Assembly: GCA_018304545.1 (NCBI GenBank)
Contig: JAGVVZ010000003.1
Span: forward strand, 123,402 to 187,401
Source of the DNA: Candidatus Aenigmatarchaeota archaeon
GTDB lineage: Archaea; Aenigmatarchaeota; Aenigmatarchaeia; CG10238-14
Reading direction: 5' to 3'
Length of the DNA stretch: 64,000 nt
Below the pieces are notes generated by a model, which was not told the DNA's origin, ran no database searches, and was given only the letters and a program-made list of their open reading frames with translations. Below are positions 1 to 8,655 of this stretch, piece after piece (position 1 is the stretch's first letter; each line of letters opens with the position of its first letter). The translations under genes and the position numbers were made by a program.

Positions 1-329
1 CTTATTTCCTCAAAAAATTGAACCATTATCGAGGGTCTCATTCCAACTATTCTAACAGAATCCTCATATTCTAAAACATTTATTTTGCATGGCATACATA
101 GCGATACTAACTTATTTTTCTTTAGAAATCTGTCAGCATATTTGGCAGAACATATTTCTATTATTTTCATCCTTTCATGTTCAAATCCTTTTGCTGCTAA
201 TCGTTCTTTCAAATCATAGATGTTAAATATGGACCATCCCTTCTTCTCAATACTCCTTAACACTGAAACAACGGTTTCTTCAAAATTTTTCCTTGTATCA
301 ACGACGTATGCAAAGTCTTCTACATTCAT
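1..329 (-). CDS. DUF302 family protein (C-terminus cut by window edge)
   Basis: An open frame of 109 codons runs from ATG at 329 off the left edge. A ribosome binding site (AAAGGTGATATA) lies immediately upstream of the ATG. The protein reads as a DUF302 domain: an N-terminal strand followed by a helix containing ETVVSVLRSIEKKGW, then ICSAKYADRF and the signature LCMPCKINVLEYEDSVRI, which matches the family's conserved LPC-N-V-Y core. DUF302 proteins are small, of unknown biochemical role, and often occur near redox or metal-related genes. It lies 10 nt downstream of the membrane-anchored gene ending at 340 and is probably co-transcribed with it. The identification is confident; the function is not known. 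Confidence 0.85.
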   Translation of the reverse strand, partial: MNVEDFAYVVDTRKNFEETVVSVLRSIEKKGWSIFNIYDLKERLAAKGFEHERMKIIEICSAKYADRFLKKNKLVSLCMPCKINVLEYEDSVRIVGMRPSIMVQFFEEI

Positions 330-339
330 TATATCACCT

Positions 340-1092
340 TTAATGATTTTTCGCAAAATCAGTTATTGAATTTAATTGTTGATTTAGATTTGTTTCATTA
401 CTATATGAAATTAAAATTTTATCCAAGTCTTTGAATATGTAGTTTTCATATTCATTGTTCAGTTTTCTATTCACATAAAATTTCGGTACGCTTTTATTAT
501 CACTGCAAAAACTATCTGTATTATCTAGCATAATACATGTTTTGTTAAATTTCATTTCAATGCTATCAAAGAATACCCATAAAGGTATACCTGTCGCATG
601 CATGTGTAGTACATCACCTGTTTTTTCTGGTTGTGGTGATCCAGAATCTACATGAATAAAACTACTAACAGACATATTTTTCTTCATTCTATCCATATGT
701 GATTTATCAGACAAATCTAGCTTTATACCATTAATGTAAATTCTCCAATCTGCATGTATATGTTGAGAACCCAGAATACCCATAGTTGTTTTTTGAGAGC
801 CCATATTACATTGTAATTGACCTGATGATATGCACATCTCCGCAGACATACCACAAATATCACATTTACCATCATGGTTCTTATCCATTAATTTTGTTGC
901 AAGCTCTTTATCATAAGATGTCATTTTTGTTGTTGATGTAACGGTGGTTTTAATCTGCTTTTTTGATAATAGAAATAGTTTATACACCGAAAATCCAGTA
1001 GCGATAATTATCAAAATAGCAAAAATCAGAATTCCGTATAAGATAAATTTATCATAATTCTTTTTCTTTGAATTTTTTGTTTTATATCTAAT
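340..1092 (-). CDS. Membrane-anchored exported domain protein, probable non-AUG start
   Basis: A transmembrane segment (FILYGILIFAILIIIATGF) precedes an extracytoplasmic domain with a KNHDGKCDICGM-like Asp/Cys site and a C-terminal module carrying HIHADWRIYINGIKLDL, VLHMHATGI and KFYVNRKLN. I recognise this C-terminal module as recurring in small-genome archaea, where it is sometimes labelled disulfide-isomerase-like; its function is unproven. A TTG at 1014 would cut the membrane helix in half. The frame stays open upstream to 1120, with Lys-rich codons that look like a cytoplasmic leader. No ATG/GTG is available there, but AAAGTGATACT sits just before an ATT at 1092-1090, so I set the start there. 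Domain real, start uncertain. Confidence 0.7.
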   Translation of the reverse strand: MRYKTKNSKKKNYDKFILYGILIFAILIIIATGFSVYKLFLLSKKQIKTTVTSTTKMTSYDKELATKLMDKNHDGKCDICGMSAEMCISSGQLQCNMGSQKTTMGILGSQHIHADWRIYINGIKLDLSDKSHMDRMKKNMSVSSFIHVDSGSPQPEKTGDVLHMHATGIPLWVFFDSIEMKFNKTCIMLDNTDSFCSDNKSVPKFYVNRKLNNEYENYIFKDLDKILISYSNETNLNQQLNSITDFAKNH

Positions 1093-1210
1093 AGTATCAC
1101 TTTTTATTCTAATGATATTTTATATCTCTGTTTGTTTCTAAACTTTATAAACATTTACAAATTATGTAAAGATTAATAGTCTAGAAAATTTCTATATTAT
1201 ATAAAATCCG

Positions 1211-1250
1211 TATTTTTTTGTGTATAAATAAATATTTTTGTGTATAATAA
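1211..1250. repeat. Tandem 20-nt AT-rich repeat upstream of the secreted-protein gene
   Basis: Two adjacent 20-nt units share the core TTTTTGTGTATAA and differ at a few positions. They end 8 nt before the ATG at 1258. They probably contribute the promoter (TATA-like GTATAAATA and GTATAATAA) and may be a chance slippage duplication. Confidence 0.6.
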
Positions 1251-1257
1251 ATCCAAT

Positions 1258-1797
1258 ATGAAAGAAAAAATTCTGTTAATTATTACGATGTTTTCGATAA
1301 TTCTTTTATTTACATCTCTAGTATTAGCAAAACACCCGCCACGAGAATATCAATATAACATTGGAAAGGCAAACGAATCAGCAGTTGCTATGGCCTCTAA
1401 TGGGGAAAAAATTGAAGTGACCGGTAACGGAACTTTTGTTATTGAATCCAAAACAATTACTGGTAGTGGCAGATTTCTGCATAAGGATAAAAATGGAAAT
1501 ATTCTAGGCAATGGAACTTGGACAGCTAAGTCATTGTTATCTTTTGACTCGTGGAGCAGCGTGACATCTCAAGAACTTACTAAAGGACCTGAAGGAGGTC
1601 GCGCTTTCATTCTCATACGTTTATCACCAAATTCTGGTGGACCTGCACTTGATGGAATTTTAATGCTCGAACATGTACTCGGAAAATCACCTAAAAACTC
1701 AACCGAAGGAATAAGACTGAATATCAAATTAGAACCCGGATTACAACTTAACTTCTTTAAGAAAATAGGCGGACAGACACTATTTATCAGAAAATAA
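1258..1797 (+). CDS. Secreted beta-rich protein of unknown function
   Basis: The start is placed at ATG 1258 because residues 1-25 then form a clean signal peptide (Lys-rich start, hydrophobic LLIITMFSIILLFTSLVLA, then AKHPP). A GTG 18 nt upstream in frame is possible but adds only polar residues. The mature part, about 155 residues, is rich in Gly, Thr and Ser with short strands (KIEVTGNGTFVIESKTITGSGRF), which suggests a small all-beta extracellular domain. No catalytic motif is visible. Closely similar exported proteins exist in my memory of environmental archaea and bacteria, but I cannot name the family. It is a single gene with its own AT-rich promoter. Confidence 0.75.
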   Translation: MKEKILLIITMFSIILLFTSLVLAKHPPREYQYNIGKANESAVAMASNGEKIEVTGNGTFVIESKTITGSGRFLHKDKNGNILGNGTWTAKSLLSFDSWSSVTSQELTKGPEGGRAFILIRLSPNSGGPALDGILMLEHVLGKSPKNSTEGIRLNIKLEPGLQLNFFKKIGGQTLFIRK

Positions 1798-1879
1798 ATC
1801 TATTCTAAATACACTAGATCCTTAAAACAGTAAGTTTTATAAGTTTTTAGTAATATATTTTAGATCAATTAAACACTAA

Positions 1880-2218
1880 ATGATATTCATGAGAGAGCGA
1901 GCGATAATGATAACATTTAGTGTCAAATGCAAAGAATTTGATGGCAACTACGAACGAAACAAATTTTTCAGAGAACTATATGGATGGAAACAAATAATAA
2001 GGAAAGAAGACAAAAAATATGAATATAGAAGAGAAGGTTTATTGGATGAAATTCCAAATATTAGAGTGGATCAATCCATGTTCATAATAATGAAGGAGCA
2101 TATGGAGAGAATGAAAGAATTCTTAGAGGAATGGGAGGATAAAATAAACTGGAATGAGTTTGACGTTTTGCTTAATGAAAAACAATCTAAATTACTAAGG
2201 GAGTGGTTGGATGAGTGA
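1880..2218 (+). CDS. Small conserved-looking protein translationally coupled to CDC48
   Basis: This protein of about 112 residues is charged, with many Glu/Lys/Arg/Trp ([25 protein letters not shown]), and is predicted mostly helical and soluble. Three in-frame ATGs (1880, 1889, 1907) are possible starts. The TATA-like TAATATATTTT near 1851-1861 would put transcription near 1882, favouring a leaderless start at 1880 or 1889. It ends at 2218, eight bases inside the following CDC48 frame (start 2211), so translation is coupled. I do not recognise the family. The overlap suggests a CDC48 partner or adaptor, which is inference from context only. Confidence 0.75.
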   Translation: MIFMRERAIMITFSVKCKEFDGNYERNKFFRELYGWKQIIRKEDKKYEYRREGLLDEIPNIRVDQSMFIIMKEHMERMKEFLEEWEDKINWNEFDVLLNEKQSKLLREWLDE

Positions 2219-4517
2219 AATAAAAGATAGCGATAAAGATGCTGAATTAAGAATTGGTGAACTAACAGCCAGAGAAGAATTTGGCAGAGGCATTGTTAGA
2301 GTAGATGCTAACACCATGCAAAAAATAGGCGTGAAAGAAGGAGATGTTGTAGAATTAGAAGGTTCGAGGAAAGTAGGTGCGATTGCAATAAGATCGTATC
2401 CATCTGACGCAGGATTAAATGTAATAAGAATGGACGGTCTTGTTAGGAGAAATTGCGGCGCAGGTGTCAGCGAAAATGTCAAAATCAGGAAAGCAGACGT
2501 AAAGGAAGCCAGAAATATCACGTTAGCGCCGGCACAAAAAAATGTTTTTATTCAAGTTCATCCAAACATCATCAAACAGAATATTTACTACAGACCTGTT
2601 TCTCAAGGAGATATCATAGTACCTAGTCCTGTAGTTAGAAGAAGCGACAGGGCTCCTAGCATATTCCAAGAGTATTTTGGTTTTGATTTCGAAGATTTCT
2701 TTTTCTCACCAACAGGAGAAACAAGATTTGTTGTTACAAGCACAAACCCGAAAGGTATTGTAAGGATAACAGATGCGACAGAAATTGAAATATTGACTCA
2801 CTTACCCAAAGGGTTTGAATTGGAAAAGAGAAAGATACCTACAGTTACATATGAAGATGTCGGTGGCATTCACCCAGCAATCCATAAAGTAAGAGAAATG
2901 ATCGAGTTGCCGTTGAGACATCCCGAACTATTTGCCAGATTAGGTATAGAACCCCCGAAGGGTATTTTACTCCACGGACCACCTGGCACAGGAAAAACTT
3001 TATTAGCGAGAGCAGTTGCCAACGAAACTGGAGCAAATTTCTATTCTATTAGTGGACCGGAGGTATTTTCGAGATGGTATGGCGGTACAGAACAGAATCT
3101 GAGAAAGATATTCGAAGAAGCTGAGAAGAGTGCACCGTCAATTATATTTATTGATGAAATTGATGCAATGGCGCCTAAGAGAGAAGAGGTTGTGGGCGAA
3201 GTTGAGAAAAGAACTGTCTCACAGCTGCTTACGCTAATGGATGGATTAAAGAAACGTGGCAAAGTAGTTGTTATCGCGGCAACTAACAGACCGAATGCTT
3301 TAGACCCTGCATTGAGAAGACCTGGGAGATTTGATAGGGAAATTGAAATACCCGTACCTGATAAAAGAGGTAGAAAAGAAATTTTAGATATACACACCAG
3401 AAATATGCCAATGGAAAAAGATGTTAATTTAGATCAGGTTGCAGAAATCACCTATGGTTTTGTTGGGGCTGATATGGAAGCGTTGGTCAAAGAAACTGCC
3501 ATGTCTGCATTAAGAAGAATACTACCCAAAATCAAATGGAAAGAACAAGAAGAGCTACCTAAGGATATTCTAGAAAAATTAATTGTTACAAAAAAAGATT
3601 TTCAAGAAGCTATGAAGATGGTCGAACCTTCTGCAATGAGAGAGGTTCTAATAGAAATACCTGATGTCAAATGGAGTGACATAGGAGGTTTGGAAGATGT
3701 CAAACAATCATTGAAAGAGGCTATAGAATGGCCTTTGACAATGAGCGAAAACTTTGCAAAGTTGGGAATAACACCGCCTAAAGGCATATTACTTTACGGT
3801 CCTCCGGGATGTGGCAAAACAAATTTAGCGAAAGCCATTGCATCGGAGAGTAATGCTAACTTCATTTCTGTTAAAGGACCTGAATTGCATTCAATGTGGT
3901 TTGGCGAGAGTGAAAGAAAAGTTAGAGAATTATTCAAAAGAGCTAAACAAGTTGCACCAACAATAATTTTCTTTGATGAAATAGATGCTTTAGTTCCCAG
4001 AAGAAGTACAGGCAGGGGTGAAGATGCAACAGAGAGAATAGTTGCGCAGTTATTATCTGAGATGTCAGGATTGGAAGATTTAAAAGATGTTGTTGTTATT
4101 GCAGCAACGAACAGACCTGATATGCTTGACACAGCTTTACTAAGGCCGGGAAGATTTGACAGATTAATATTGGTTCCGCCACCAGATGAAAAAACCAGAT
4201 TAAAGATACTTGAATTGAAAACAAAAAACATACCGTTAAAAGGTGTGGATATAAAAAGATTAGCAAAAGAAACCGAGGGATATTCGGGTGCTGATCTGGA
4301 ATCACTAGCAAGAGAAGCGGCTATGATGGCATTAAGAGAAAATAAAAAAGTCAATGAAGTTACAATGAAGCATTTTGAAAAAGCAATGAAAGATTTCAAA
4401 GCGAGTATCGATAATAAAATAATAGAATTTTATACAAAATTCGATTCAAGACATAAAAGAAAGTTATTGACAGAAGCGAAAGGAACAGAAGACAGAACGA
4501 TGAGTTACGTTGGTTAG
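2211..4517 (+). CDS. cdc48: CDC48/VCP-type AAA+ ATPase
   Basis: This is a full-length 768-residue double-AAA unfoldase. The N-domain begins with [20 protein letters not shown] (double-psi barrel). The D1 ATPase has Walker A GPPGTGKT at about 256-263, Walker [10 protein letters not shown] near 310 and an [17 protein letters not shown] sensor region. D2 has GPPGCGKT near 529, IIFFDEIDA near 585 and RPGRFDR arginine fingers. It threads substrates and feeds the proteasome, whose beta subunit is also encoded in this window (39221-39871). The C-terminus ends in SYVG, which is not a strict hydrophobic-Tyr-X proteasome-docking tail because Tyr is third from the end. It overlaps the preceding small gene by 8 nt. 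Confidence 0.97.
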   Translation: MSEIKDSDKDAELRIGELTAREEFGRGIVRVDANTMQKIGVKEGDVVELEGSRKVGAIAIRSYPSDAGLNVIRMDGLVRRNCGAGVSENVKIRKADVKEARNITLAPAQKNVFIQVHPNIIKQNIYYRPVSQGDIIVPSPVVRRSDRAPSIFQEYFGFDFEDFFFSPTGETRFVVTSTNPKGIVRITDATEIEILTHLPKGFELEKRKIPTVTYEDVGGIHPAIHKVREMIELPLRHPELFARLGIEPPKGILLHGPPGTGKTLLARAVANETGANFYSISGPEVFSRWYGGTEQNLRKIFEEAEKSAPSIIFIDEIDAMAPKREEVVGEVEKRTVSQLLTLMDGLKKRGKVVVIAATNRPNALDPALRRPGRFDREIEIPVPDKRGRKEILDIHTRNMPMEKDVNLDQVAEITYGFVGADMEALVKETAMSALRRILPKIKWKEQEELPKDILEKLIVTKKDFQEAMKMVEPSAMREVLIEIPDVKWSDIGGLEDVKQSLKEAIEWPLTMSENFAKLGITPPKGILLYGPPGCGKTNLAKAIASESNANFISVKGPELHSMWFGESERKVRELFKRAKQVAPTIIFFDEIDALVPRRSTGRGEDATERIVAQLLSEMSGLEDLKDVVVIAATNRPDMLDTALLRPGRFDRLILVPPPDEKTRLKILELKTKNIPLKGVDIKRLAKETEGYSGADLESLAREAAMMALRENKKVNEVTMKHFEKAMKDFKASIDNKIIEFYTKFDSRHKRKLLTEAKGTEDRTMSYVG

Positions 4518-4774
4518 TTGTAGGGGGCTTTTTGTTTTCTTATTTCTTCCAATAATATTTTTCTTCCCATTTTCCTCAACAATTTTCCTTCATAATCTCT
4601 TATTTGTGCACTTAGAACATAACTCAATAAAATATCATTATCACCGGCTAAAAATGCAACACCATTATCCAATTCATAATCAGCAAAACTCTCGTTGTAT
4701 CGTGGATCTGTGTTTATTATTCTGAATTCGTAGCCCGATTCTACAATGTAGATTATAGCCACATATCTAAACAT
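4514..4774 (-). CDS. Small hypothetical protein, convergent with CDC48
   Basis: An 86-residue protein whose TAA stop overlaps the CDC48 stop by 4 bases, tail to tail. It has mixed alpha/beta character with no membrane segment. The C-terminal half is a basic helix ([24 protein letters not shown]). A TATA-like stretch (AAATTTGATATTC on this strand) precedes the ATG. No family is recognised. Amino-acid composition is protein-like and the opposite strand carries no gene here, so I consider it real. Confidence 0.6.
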   Translation of the reverse strand: MFRYVAIIYIVESGYEFRIINTDPRYNESFADYELDNGVAFLAGDNDILLSYVLSAQIRDYEGKLLRKMGRKILLEEIRKQKAPYN

Positions 4775-4834
4775 AATCAGAAATTGAATATCAAATTTAT
4801 ATTTTCTTCTGTAACTTTATGAATGAACACTGAA

Positions 4835-5221
4835 CTATTTTTTGACTAATTTCAAATTTGGAAAATGACCAATTAAAGATCTTTCTATGTAAGTATCACT
4901 CGCTTCAAATTCAGGACCTGTTAGTTCAATTGTTATTTCGTATTTTCCTTGTTCTTTTCCCATTTCGACAATAACTTTACACCACAGCGAATCTTCTGTC
5001 ATACGTCTTTTATCCGATCCGTGATATGCATAAATTCTAAACGGTGCATTTACTCCATAAAAAACATCGCCCGTTATTAGGTGTTGATGATTCGAACCAT
5101 TAGCACCTGCAGTAACTGCACCATACGCTCTTAACAAAGGCAAAATTCTACTTAAAGTCAATAAAATGTTGAATGCTTCATGCCTGCATGTATATGTTCT
5201 ACTATAGGATCGATCGGACAT
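4835..5221 (-). CDS. Orphan protein of unknown function
   Basis: A 128-residue soluble protein with a His/Gly patch (TAGANGSNHQHLITGDVFYG) and a beta-rich second half (VIVEMGKEQGKYEITIELTGPEF). It has about as many Arg as Lys, unlike its Lys-rich neighbours. The ATG at 5221 sits about 25 nt from the TATA-like TTAAATAG box, so the transcript is probably leaderless. It is divergently transcribed from the TRAM gene. No homologue is recognised. Confidence 0.7.
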   Translation of the reverse strand: MSDRSYSRTYTCRHEAFNILLTLSRILPLLRAYGAVTAGANGSNHQHLITGDVFYGVNAPFRIYAYHGSDKRRMTEDSLWCKVIVEMGKEQGKYEITIELTGPEFEASDTYIERSLIGHFPNLKLVKK

Positions 5222-5231
5222 AGTTCACTAC

Positions 5232-5251
5232 TAAATAGAAATAACTATTTA
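5232..5251. promoter_or_regulatory. Inverted repeat in the divergent promoter between an orphan gene and the TRAM gene
   Basis: TAAATAG and CTATTTA form a perfect 7-bp inverted repeat around a 6-nt spacer. A direct repeat ATAACTATTTAA occurs at 5241-5252 and again at 5263-5274, 22 nt apart. The element overlaps the likely TATA box of the leftward gene. It may be an operator, or simply two TATA boxes. Confidence 0.4.
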
Positions 5252-5411
5252 AACTCTTATGAATAACTATTTAAGATACAAAATTTTAATTAAAAATAAG
5301 TTAATTCGTATGGGGTGCAGGCTTTAAAGAAACATCTTATTCTTTTGAATTATATACTCAAAAAATTTGATTGAGCATCTTTTGAAATAACTTATTAAGG
5401 AGGTTAAATAT

Positions 5412-5801
5412 ATGGAAAGAAGATCTGGTGGAAGAGATTTCCGCAGAAGAGATGACAGAGGAGGAAGATTTGGAGGCGGCTTTAGACCAAGAAACGATTT
5501 CAATAGAGATGACAATTTTGAAAAACCAGTAAAAGTCGGCGAAAAATACGACGTAGAAATACAAGAAGTTGGTTCTAAAGGCGACGGTATAGCAAGAGTA
5601 AAAAATTTCGTTATTTTTGTTGCTAACACGCAAAAGGGTGAAAAATGCAAGATAGAAATAAAGCAGGTTAGTAACAAATTCGCAATAGGTGAAAAGGCTG
5701 GTGAAGGATCAGCAAGCGAACCTGTTGGCGACGAAGAAGAAACGGGAGACGAATCTGAAGACTCTGACGAAGAAGAAACGGAAGAAGAGGAAGAAGTATA
5801 A
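5412..5801 (+). CDS. TRAM-domain RNA-binding protein with RGG head and acidic tail
   Basis: Three parts are visible in 129 residues. An Arg/Gly-rich head (about 1-33) has RGG-like motifs (DDRGGRFGGGFRPR). A TRAM domain (about 37-95) carries KVGEKYDVEIQEVGSKGDGIARV and FVIFVANTQKGEKCKIEI. The tail (about 100-129) is almost entirely Glu/Asp/Ser. TRAM domains bind tRNA and rRNA, and free-standing archaeal TRAM proteins act as RNA chaperones in cold response in methanogens. The start is fixed by a near-perfect AAGGAGGT site 12 nt upstream. The leader between the divergent promoter and the ATG is long (about 130 nt), which leaves room for post-transcriptional control. Confidence 0.92.
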   Translation: MERRSGGRDFRRRDDRGGRFGGGFRPRNDFNRDDNFEKPVKVGEKYDVEIQEVGSKGDGIARVKNFVIFVANTQKGEKCKIEIKQVSNKFAIGEKAGEGSASEPVGDEEETGDESEDSDEEETEEEEEV

Positions 5802-5828
5802 TTAAATTATAGATTTTTTATTTTCTTT

Positions 5829-7076
5829 TTATTTTATAAATTGGTTTATTTTCTTTTGGTGAAACATTGAATCCAATATTTTGCTATGTTTTTTCCATGT
5901 ATTACTTTTTGTAATGAACATCGAATCTATTCTTCTGATCACCTGGTTAATATCATCACACACAATAGGCTTGTTCCTTAGTGCGTCTCTTACAATTTCT
6001 CTAACTTTCCATACACCTATTGGAGCATAATATTCTGGCCTGATTTCTCTAACAATCAATATACCAGCTTGCCTCTTTATAGAATTCAAATAATCTAAAA
6101 CTGCTATTTCAGCAGCATAATAACCACCAGCAACATTCGTTGCATAAGTTTTCCTACCCCAGTAAAACTCATGATCAGCCGTTATTATTGGTTCAGATTT
6201 TTCTTTAGTCCAAGGACCACCAGCAACGGCCATCTCTATCTGTTCAAACATCCATTGTGTTGGCACCAAGATGATCTCAAAATAATTGCCTAAATAATTG
6301 CCTTCGTATATTCTGAGCTCATTTATAAGATTATTTTGCCTAACTTCTTTCAGTAAGTTATTGATTATAATGGAATCTGTTGCTGTTATCGACCATTTTG
6401 TTGGAACTAATTTTCTTTGTATTTTCATTCCCAGTAAACCAACAGATAAAATTTTAGAGATTTGATAAACGTCATATCCGTCCTTATATAAGCTTATGAC
6501 AGCCTTAGTTGCCTTAAGATCTGCGTCTGAAATTATATAATCGACTTTTCTCTCTATCTTAGGATTTTCTGTTATTCTAGCCTTTTCTATCAATCCTGTC
6601 GGGCCGTGAGGCGGGGCATGTGGATCAAAATACAATGCTATACGGGGTTTGTTTTTTAGAACTACTTCAGTATCTAAAGATAAAGATGATGCCGCTATCT
6701 CTTGAATCATAGACAAATGTCTATCAGGATTTTTTGCTGACGTAGTTTCAAATCTTTTTTTAGCATTTACCAGAGATACTCTGTATTGAAAAATATCTTC
6801 TAAACCCATTTTGTTTTGATACCAAGTTTTGGGCGCATCAAAAATTGCTGTGTTTCCTGTTTCAGGTGGCAATAAAACACCTGCATTTATTTTGGGATAT
6901 TGATCTTCCCCGACAAGAACAGAAGGTGGGCTGGATCCGAAAATTTCATTCGAAGTTATGAGACTTTTTATTTGTAAATTAGAAAGGACTCTCTTTAAAA
7001 CGGGACAGGATGATTTATGTCTCCAAACCAGGCTACCACAAGAAGGGCACAAATTAGAATTTCTAAAGGAAAACAT
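5829..7076 (-). CDS. nreA: NreA-type archaeal DNA repair protein
   Basis: A 415-residue member of the archaeal Nre family, DNA-repair proteins that interact with PCNA (encoded at 14842-15591). An N-terminal zinc site CPSCGSLVWRHKSSCP is followed by the family hallmark SPPSVLVGEDQYPKINAGVL, and later by PTKWSITATDS and GGYYAAEIAVLDYL. The start is set at ATG 7076 because AAGTGATTCT precedes it; a TTG at 7136 would abut the upstream stop and add 20 unlike residues. The last residues (KKINQFIK) only vaguely resemble a PIP box. It follows the zinc-ribbon and eL40 genes in one operon. Confidence 0.92.
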   Translation of the reverse strand: MFSFRNSNLCPSCGSLVWRHKSSCPVLKRVLSNLQIKSLITSNEIFGSSPPSVLVGEDQYPKINAGVLLPPETGNTAIFDAPKTWYQNKMGLEDIFQYRVSLVNAKKRFETTSAKNPDRHLSMIQEIAASSLSLDTEVVLKNKPRIALYFDPHAPPHGPTGLIEKARITENPKIERKVDYIISDADLKATKAVISLYKDGYDVYQISKILSVGLLGMKIQRKLVPTKWSITATDSIIINNLLKEVRQNNLINELRIYEGNYLGNYFEIILVPTQWMFEQIEMAVAGGPWTKEKSEPIITADHEFYWGRKTYATNVAGGYYAAEIAVLDYLNSIKRQAGILIVREIRPEYYAPIGVWKVREIVRDALRNKPIVCDDINQVIRRIDSMFITKSNTWKKHSKILDSMFHQKKINQFIK

Positions 7077-7136
7077 AGAATCACTTAGAATATTAGCCGA
7101 AGTTGAGATTAAAGAGAATTTGTATTGTATTACCAA

Positions 7137-7406
7137 TTATTTTTTCTTCAATTTTTCTACAACTATTTTCTCATTACATTTAGAGCAATTGAATTTTGGC
7201 TCAAGAAATTTTTTCCCGGATTTGTTTCTCTTTAACTCGATATTTTTTACTTCATAGAACTTGCATTTAGGACATTCATACTCAACGATTGGATCCTGGC
7301 CTTTCATTTTAGCAACAAGGGCAAAGTCTCTTTTTGAGAAAAGATCAAAATCTCTGGATATACTCAATCCTTTGCTGACCCATTCTTTTATTAGTTTACT
7401 TTCCAT
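7137..7406 (-). CDS. Small zinc-ribbon protein
   Basis: An 89-residue protein with two CxxC pairs (YECPKCKFYE and FNCSKCNEK) spaced about 27 residues apart, which forms a classic treble or ribbon zinc site. The N-terminal half is helical (EWVSKGLSISRDFDLFSKRDFAL). It sits between eL40 and nreA on the same strand, 10 nt after the eL40 stop, with RBS GAGGTTTTAAA. The placement suggests a translation or nucleic-acid role, but I do not recognise a named family. Confidence 0.75.
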   Translation of the reverse strand: MESKLIKEWVSKGLSISRDFDLFSKRDFALVAKMKGQDPIVEYECPKCKFYEVKNIELKRNKSGKKFLEPKFNCSKCNEKIVVEKLKKK

Positions 7407-7416
7407 TTTAAAACCT

Positions 7417-7593
7417 CTAAGCTTTCTTTTCTTTGCGTTTAGGCCTCAAAGCTCTCGAGTTGCAACTTCTGCACTTAATCTTCCCGGCTCTAACTTTGGC
7501 TGGATCAGCCCTTATCTTGTGTTTACATCTTCTGCAGACAAACACTCTATTGTACAGTCTTGCCATGGTCTCTGGGAATATTTTCTTAACCAA
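7417..7593 (-). CDS. rpl40e: Ribosomal protein eL40
   Basis: This short gene encodes 58 residues of a large-subunit zinc ribosomal protein. The motif ARLYNRVFVCRRCKHKIRA is followed by KIKCRSCNSRALRPK, giving the CxxC-CxxC ribbon of L40e. The TTG at 7593 is chosen as start because AGGTGA lies 5 nt upstream and the extra VKKIFPET matches the family's N-terminus. An ATG at 7566 would give a 49-residue form with no binding site. First gene of an eL40-zinc ribbon-nreA operon. Confidence 0.93.
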   Translation of the reverse strand: MVKKIFPETMARLYNRVFVCRRCKHKIRADPAKVRAGKIKCRSCNSRALRPKRKEKKA

Positions 7594-7669
7594 CTAATTC
7601 ACCTAGATTAAAATAAACTAATAAGATAAGAATTTAAGTGTTTAATAAAGTTATCGCCAAGTAAACTTT

Positions 7670-7960
7670 TCATTGCTCATTTGTGACTTGTATATAACGT
7701 CTTTCTACCACAACCAAAGCCAAAAATCCACCAACATTTGATAATGCTGGAATTCTTTCTCCTGGATTTGAGCTTACAAATTTCCTAGGCATATATCCTG
7801 CTCCACCATTAGGTAAAGTAAAAACAATTTGAACATAATCATTTTCTCCCCATCTAACCTCATCAGGATAACAGAATTCAACGCCTAATACACTTTCAGA
7901 AGCACGTCTTATAGCATCATTTTGTTGTGTTCTAGGTAGAAAATACCTTGGTTTAGTCAT
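7670..7960 (-). CDS. Orphan small protein
   Basis: A 96-residue protein with many Arg and only two Lys, unlike its surroundings. It carries Gly/Asn/Pro turns (TLPNGGAGYMPRKF) and a hydrophobic strand (GGFLALVVVERRYIQV), suggesting a compact alpha/beta fold. No signal peptide or metal motif is visible. It lies alone, convergent with nothing and divergent from the DUF99 gene. Function unknown. Confidence 0.65.
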   Translation of the reverse strand: MTKPRYFLPRTQQNDAIRRASESVLGVEFCYPDEVRWGENDYVQIVFTLPNGGAGYMPRKFVSSNPGERIPALSNVGGFLALVVVERRYIQVTNEQ

Positions 7961-8067
7961 AAAAACATTGATTTTTTAAAGGATATAAACATATTGGCCT
8001 TTTTCTGTGATGACTTTAATAGGTATAATTAGACAACAATTTCTTAATTAAATCGAGAATAATAAGG

Positions 8068-8655
8068 ATGAGAACAATAAAATCAGAAATACGAATAGTG
8101 GGGTTTGATGACGGTCCTTTCACACCTAGAAGTAAAGGGAATGCTATTGTTGTAGGAGTTGTTTATCGCGGAGGAAACTTTCTTGACGGTATATTGAAAA
8201 CAGAAGTTGAAATAGACGGGTTAAACGCGACAGAAACTCTGGTAGACGTGGTGAATAAAACAAAGCATAAAGAACAGTTGAGGGTAATAATGCTAAAAGG
8301 CATCACTATCGCAGGCTTCAATATTATTGACATAAAACGGCTGTGTAAAGAAACTAATTTGCCTGTAATAGCAATAAACCGTAAAAAACCCAATTTAGAT
8401 AACATAAAATTGGCTCTTGCTAAATTCAAAGATTTTAAAAAAAGATGGAACCTCATTAAAAGTGCTGGAAAAATTAATGTTTACAGAATAGAAAACAATA
8501 AAAACCTTTACTACCAATTTAGTGGTTTAGTCAAAACCGACGTAGAACGAATAATAGAGTTGAGTTGTACAAGAAGTTTAATACCTGAACCCTTGCGTGT
8601 GGCTCATCTGATAGCATCCGCGCTAATAAAGGGAGAAAGTGGTGGAAGGCCTTGA
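8068..8655 (+). CDS. DUF99 family protein (endonuclease V-like fold)
   Basis: At 195 residues the length fits the DUF99 family. It opens with the hallmark IRIVGFDDGPF, then VVGVVYRGGNFLDGILKTEVEIDGLNAT, MLKGITIAGFNIIDIKRL, LPVIAINRK and the C-terminal IPEPLRVAHLIASAL. The family is related to endonuclease V (RNase H-like fold), with the first Asp pair part of the metal site. Its true substrate is not established. The TGA overlaps the TTG of the signal peptidase gene. Confidence 0.93.
   Translation: MRTIKSEIRIVGFDDGPFTPRSKGNAIVVGVVYRGGNFLDGILKTEVEIDGLNATETLVDVVNKTKHKEQLRVIMLKGITIAGFNIIDIKRLCKETNLPVIAINRKKPNLDNIKLALAKFKDFKKRWNLIKSAGKINVYRIENNKNLYYQFSGLVKTDVERIIELSCTRSLIPEPLRVAHLIASALIKGESGGRP

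Noticed and set aside
3794-4399. 201-codon open frame antisense to CDC48
   Set aside because: Shadow of the cdc48 coding strand; Ser/Leu/Phe-rich composition, no start signal.
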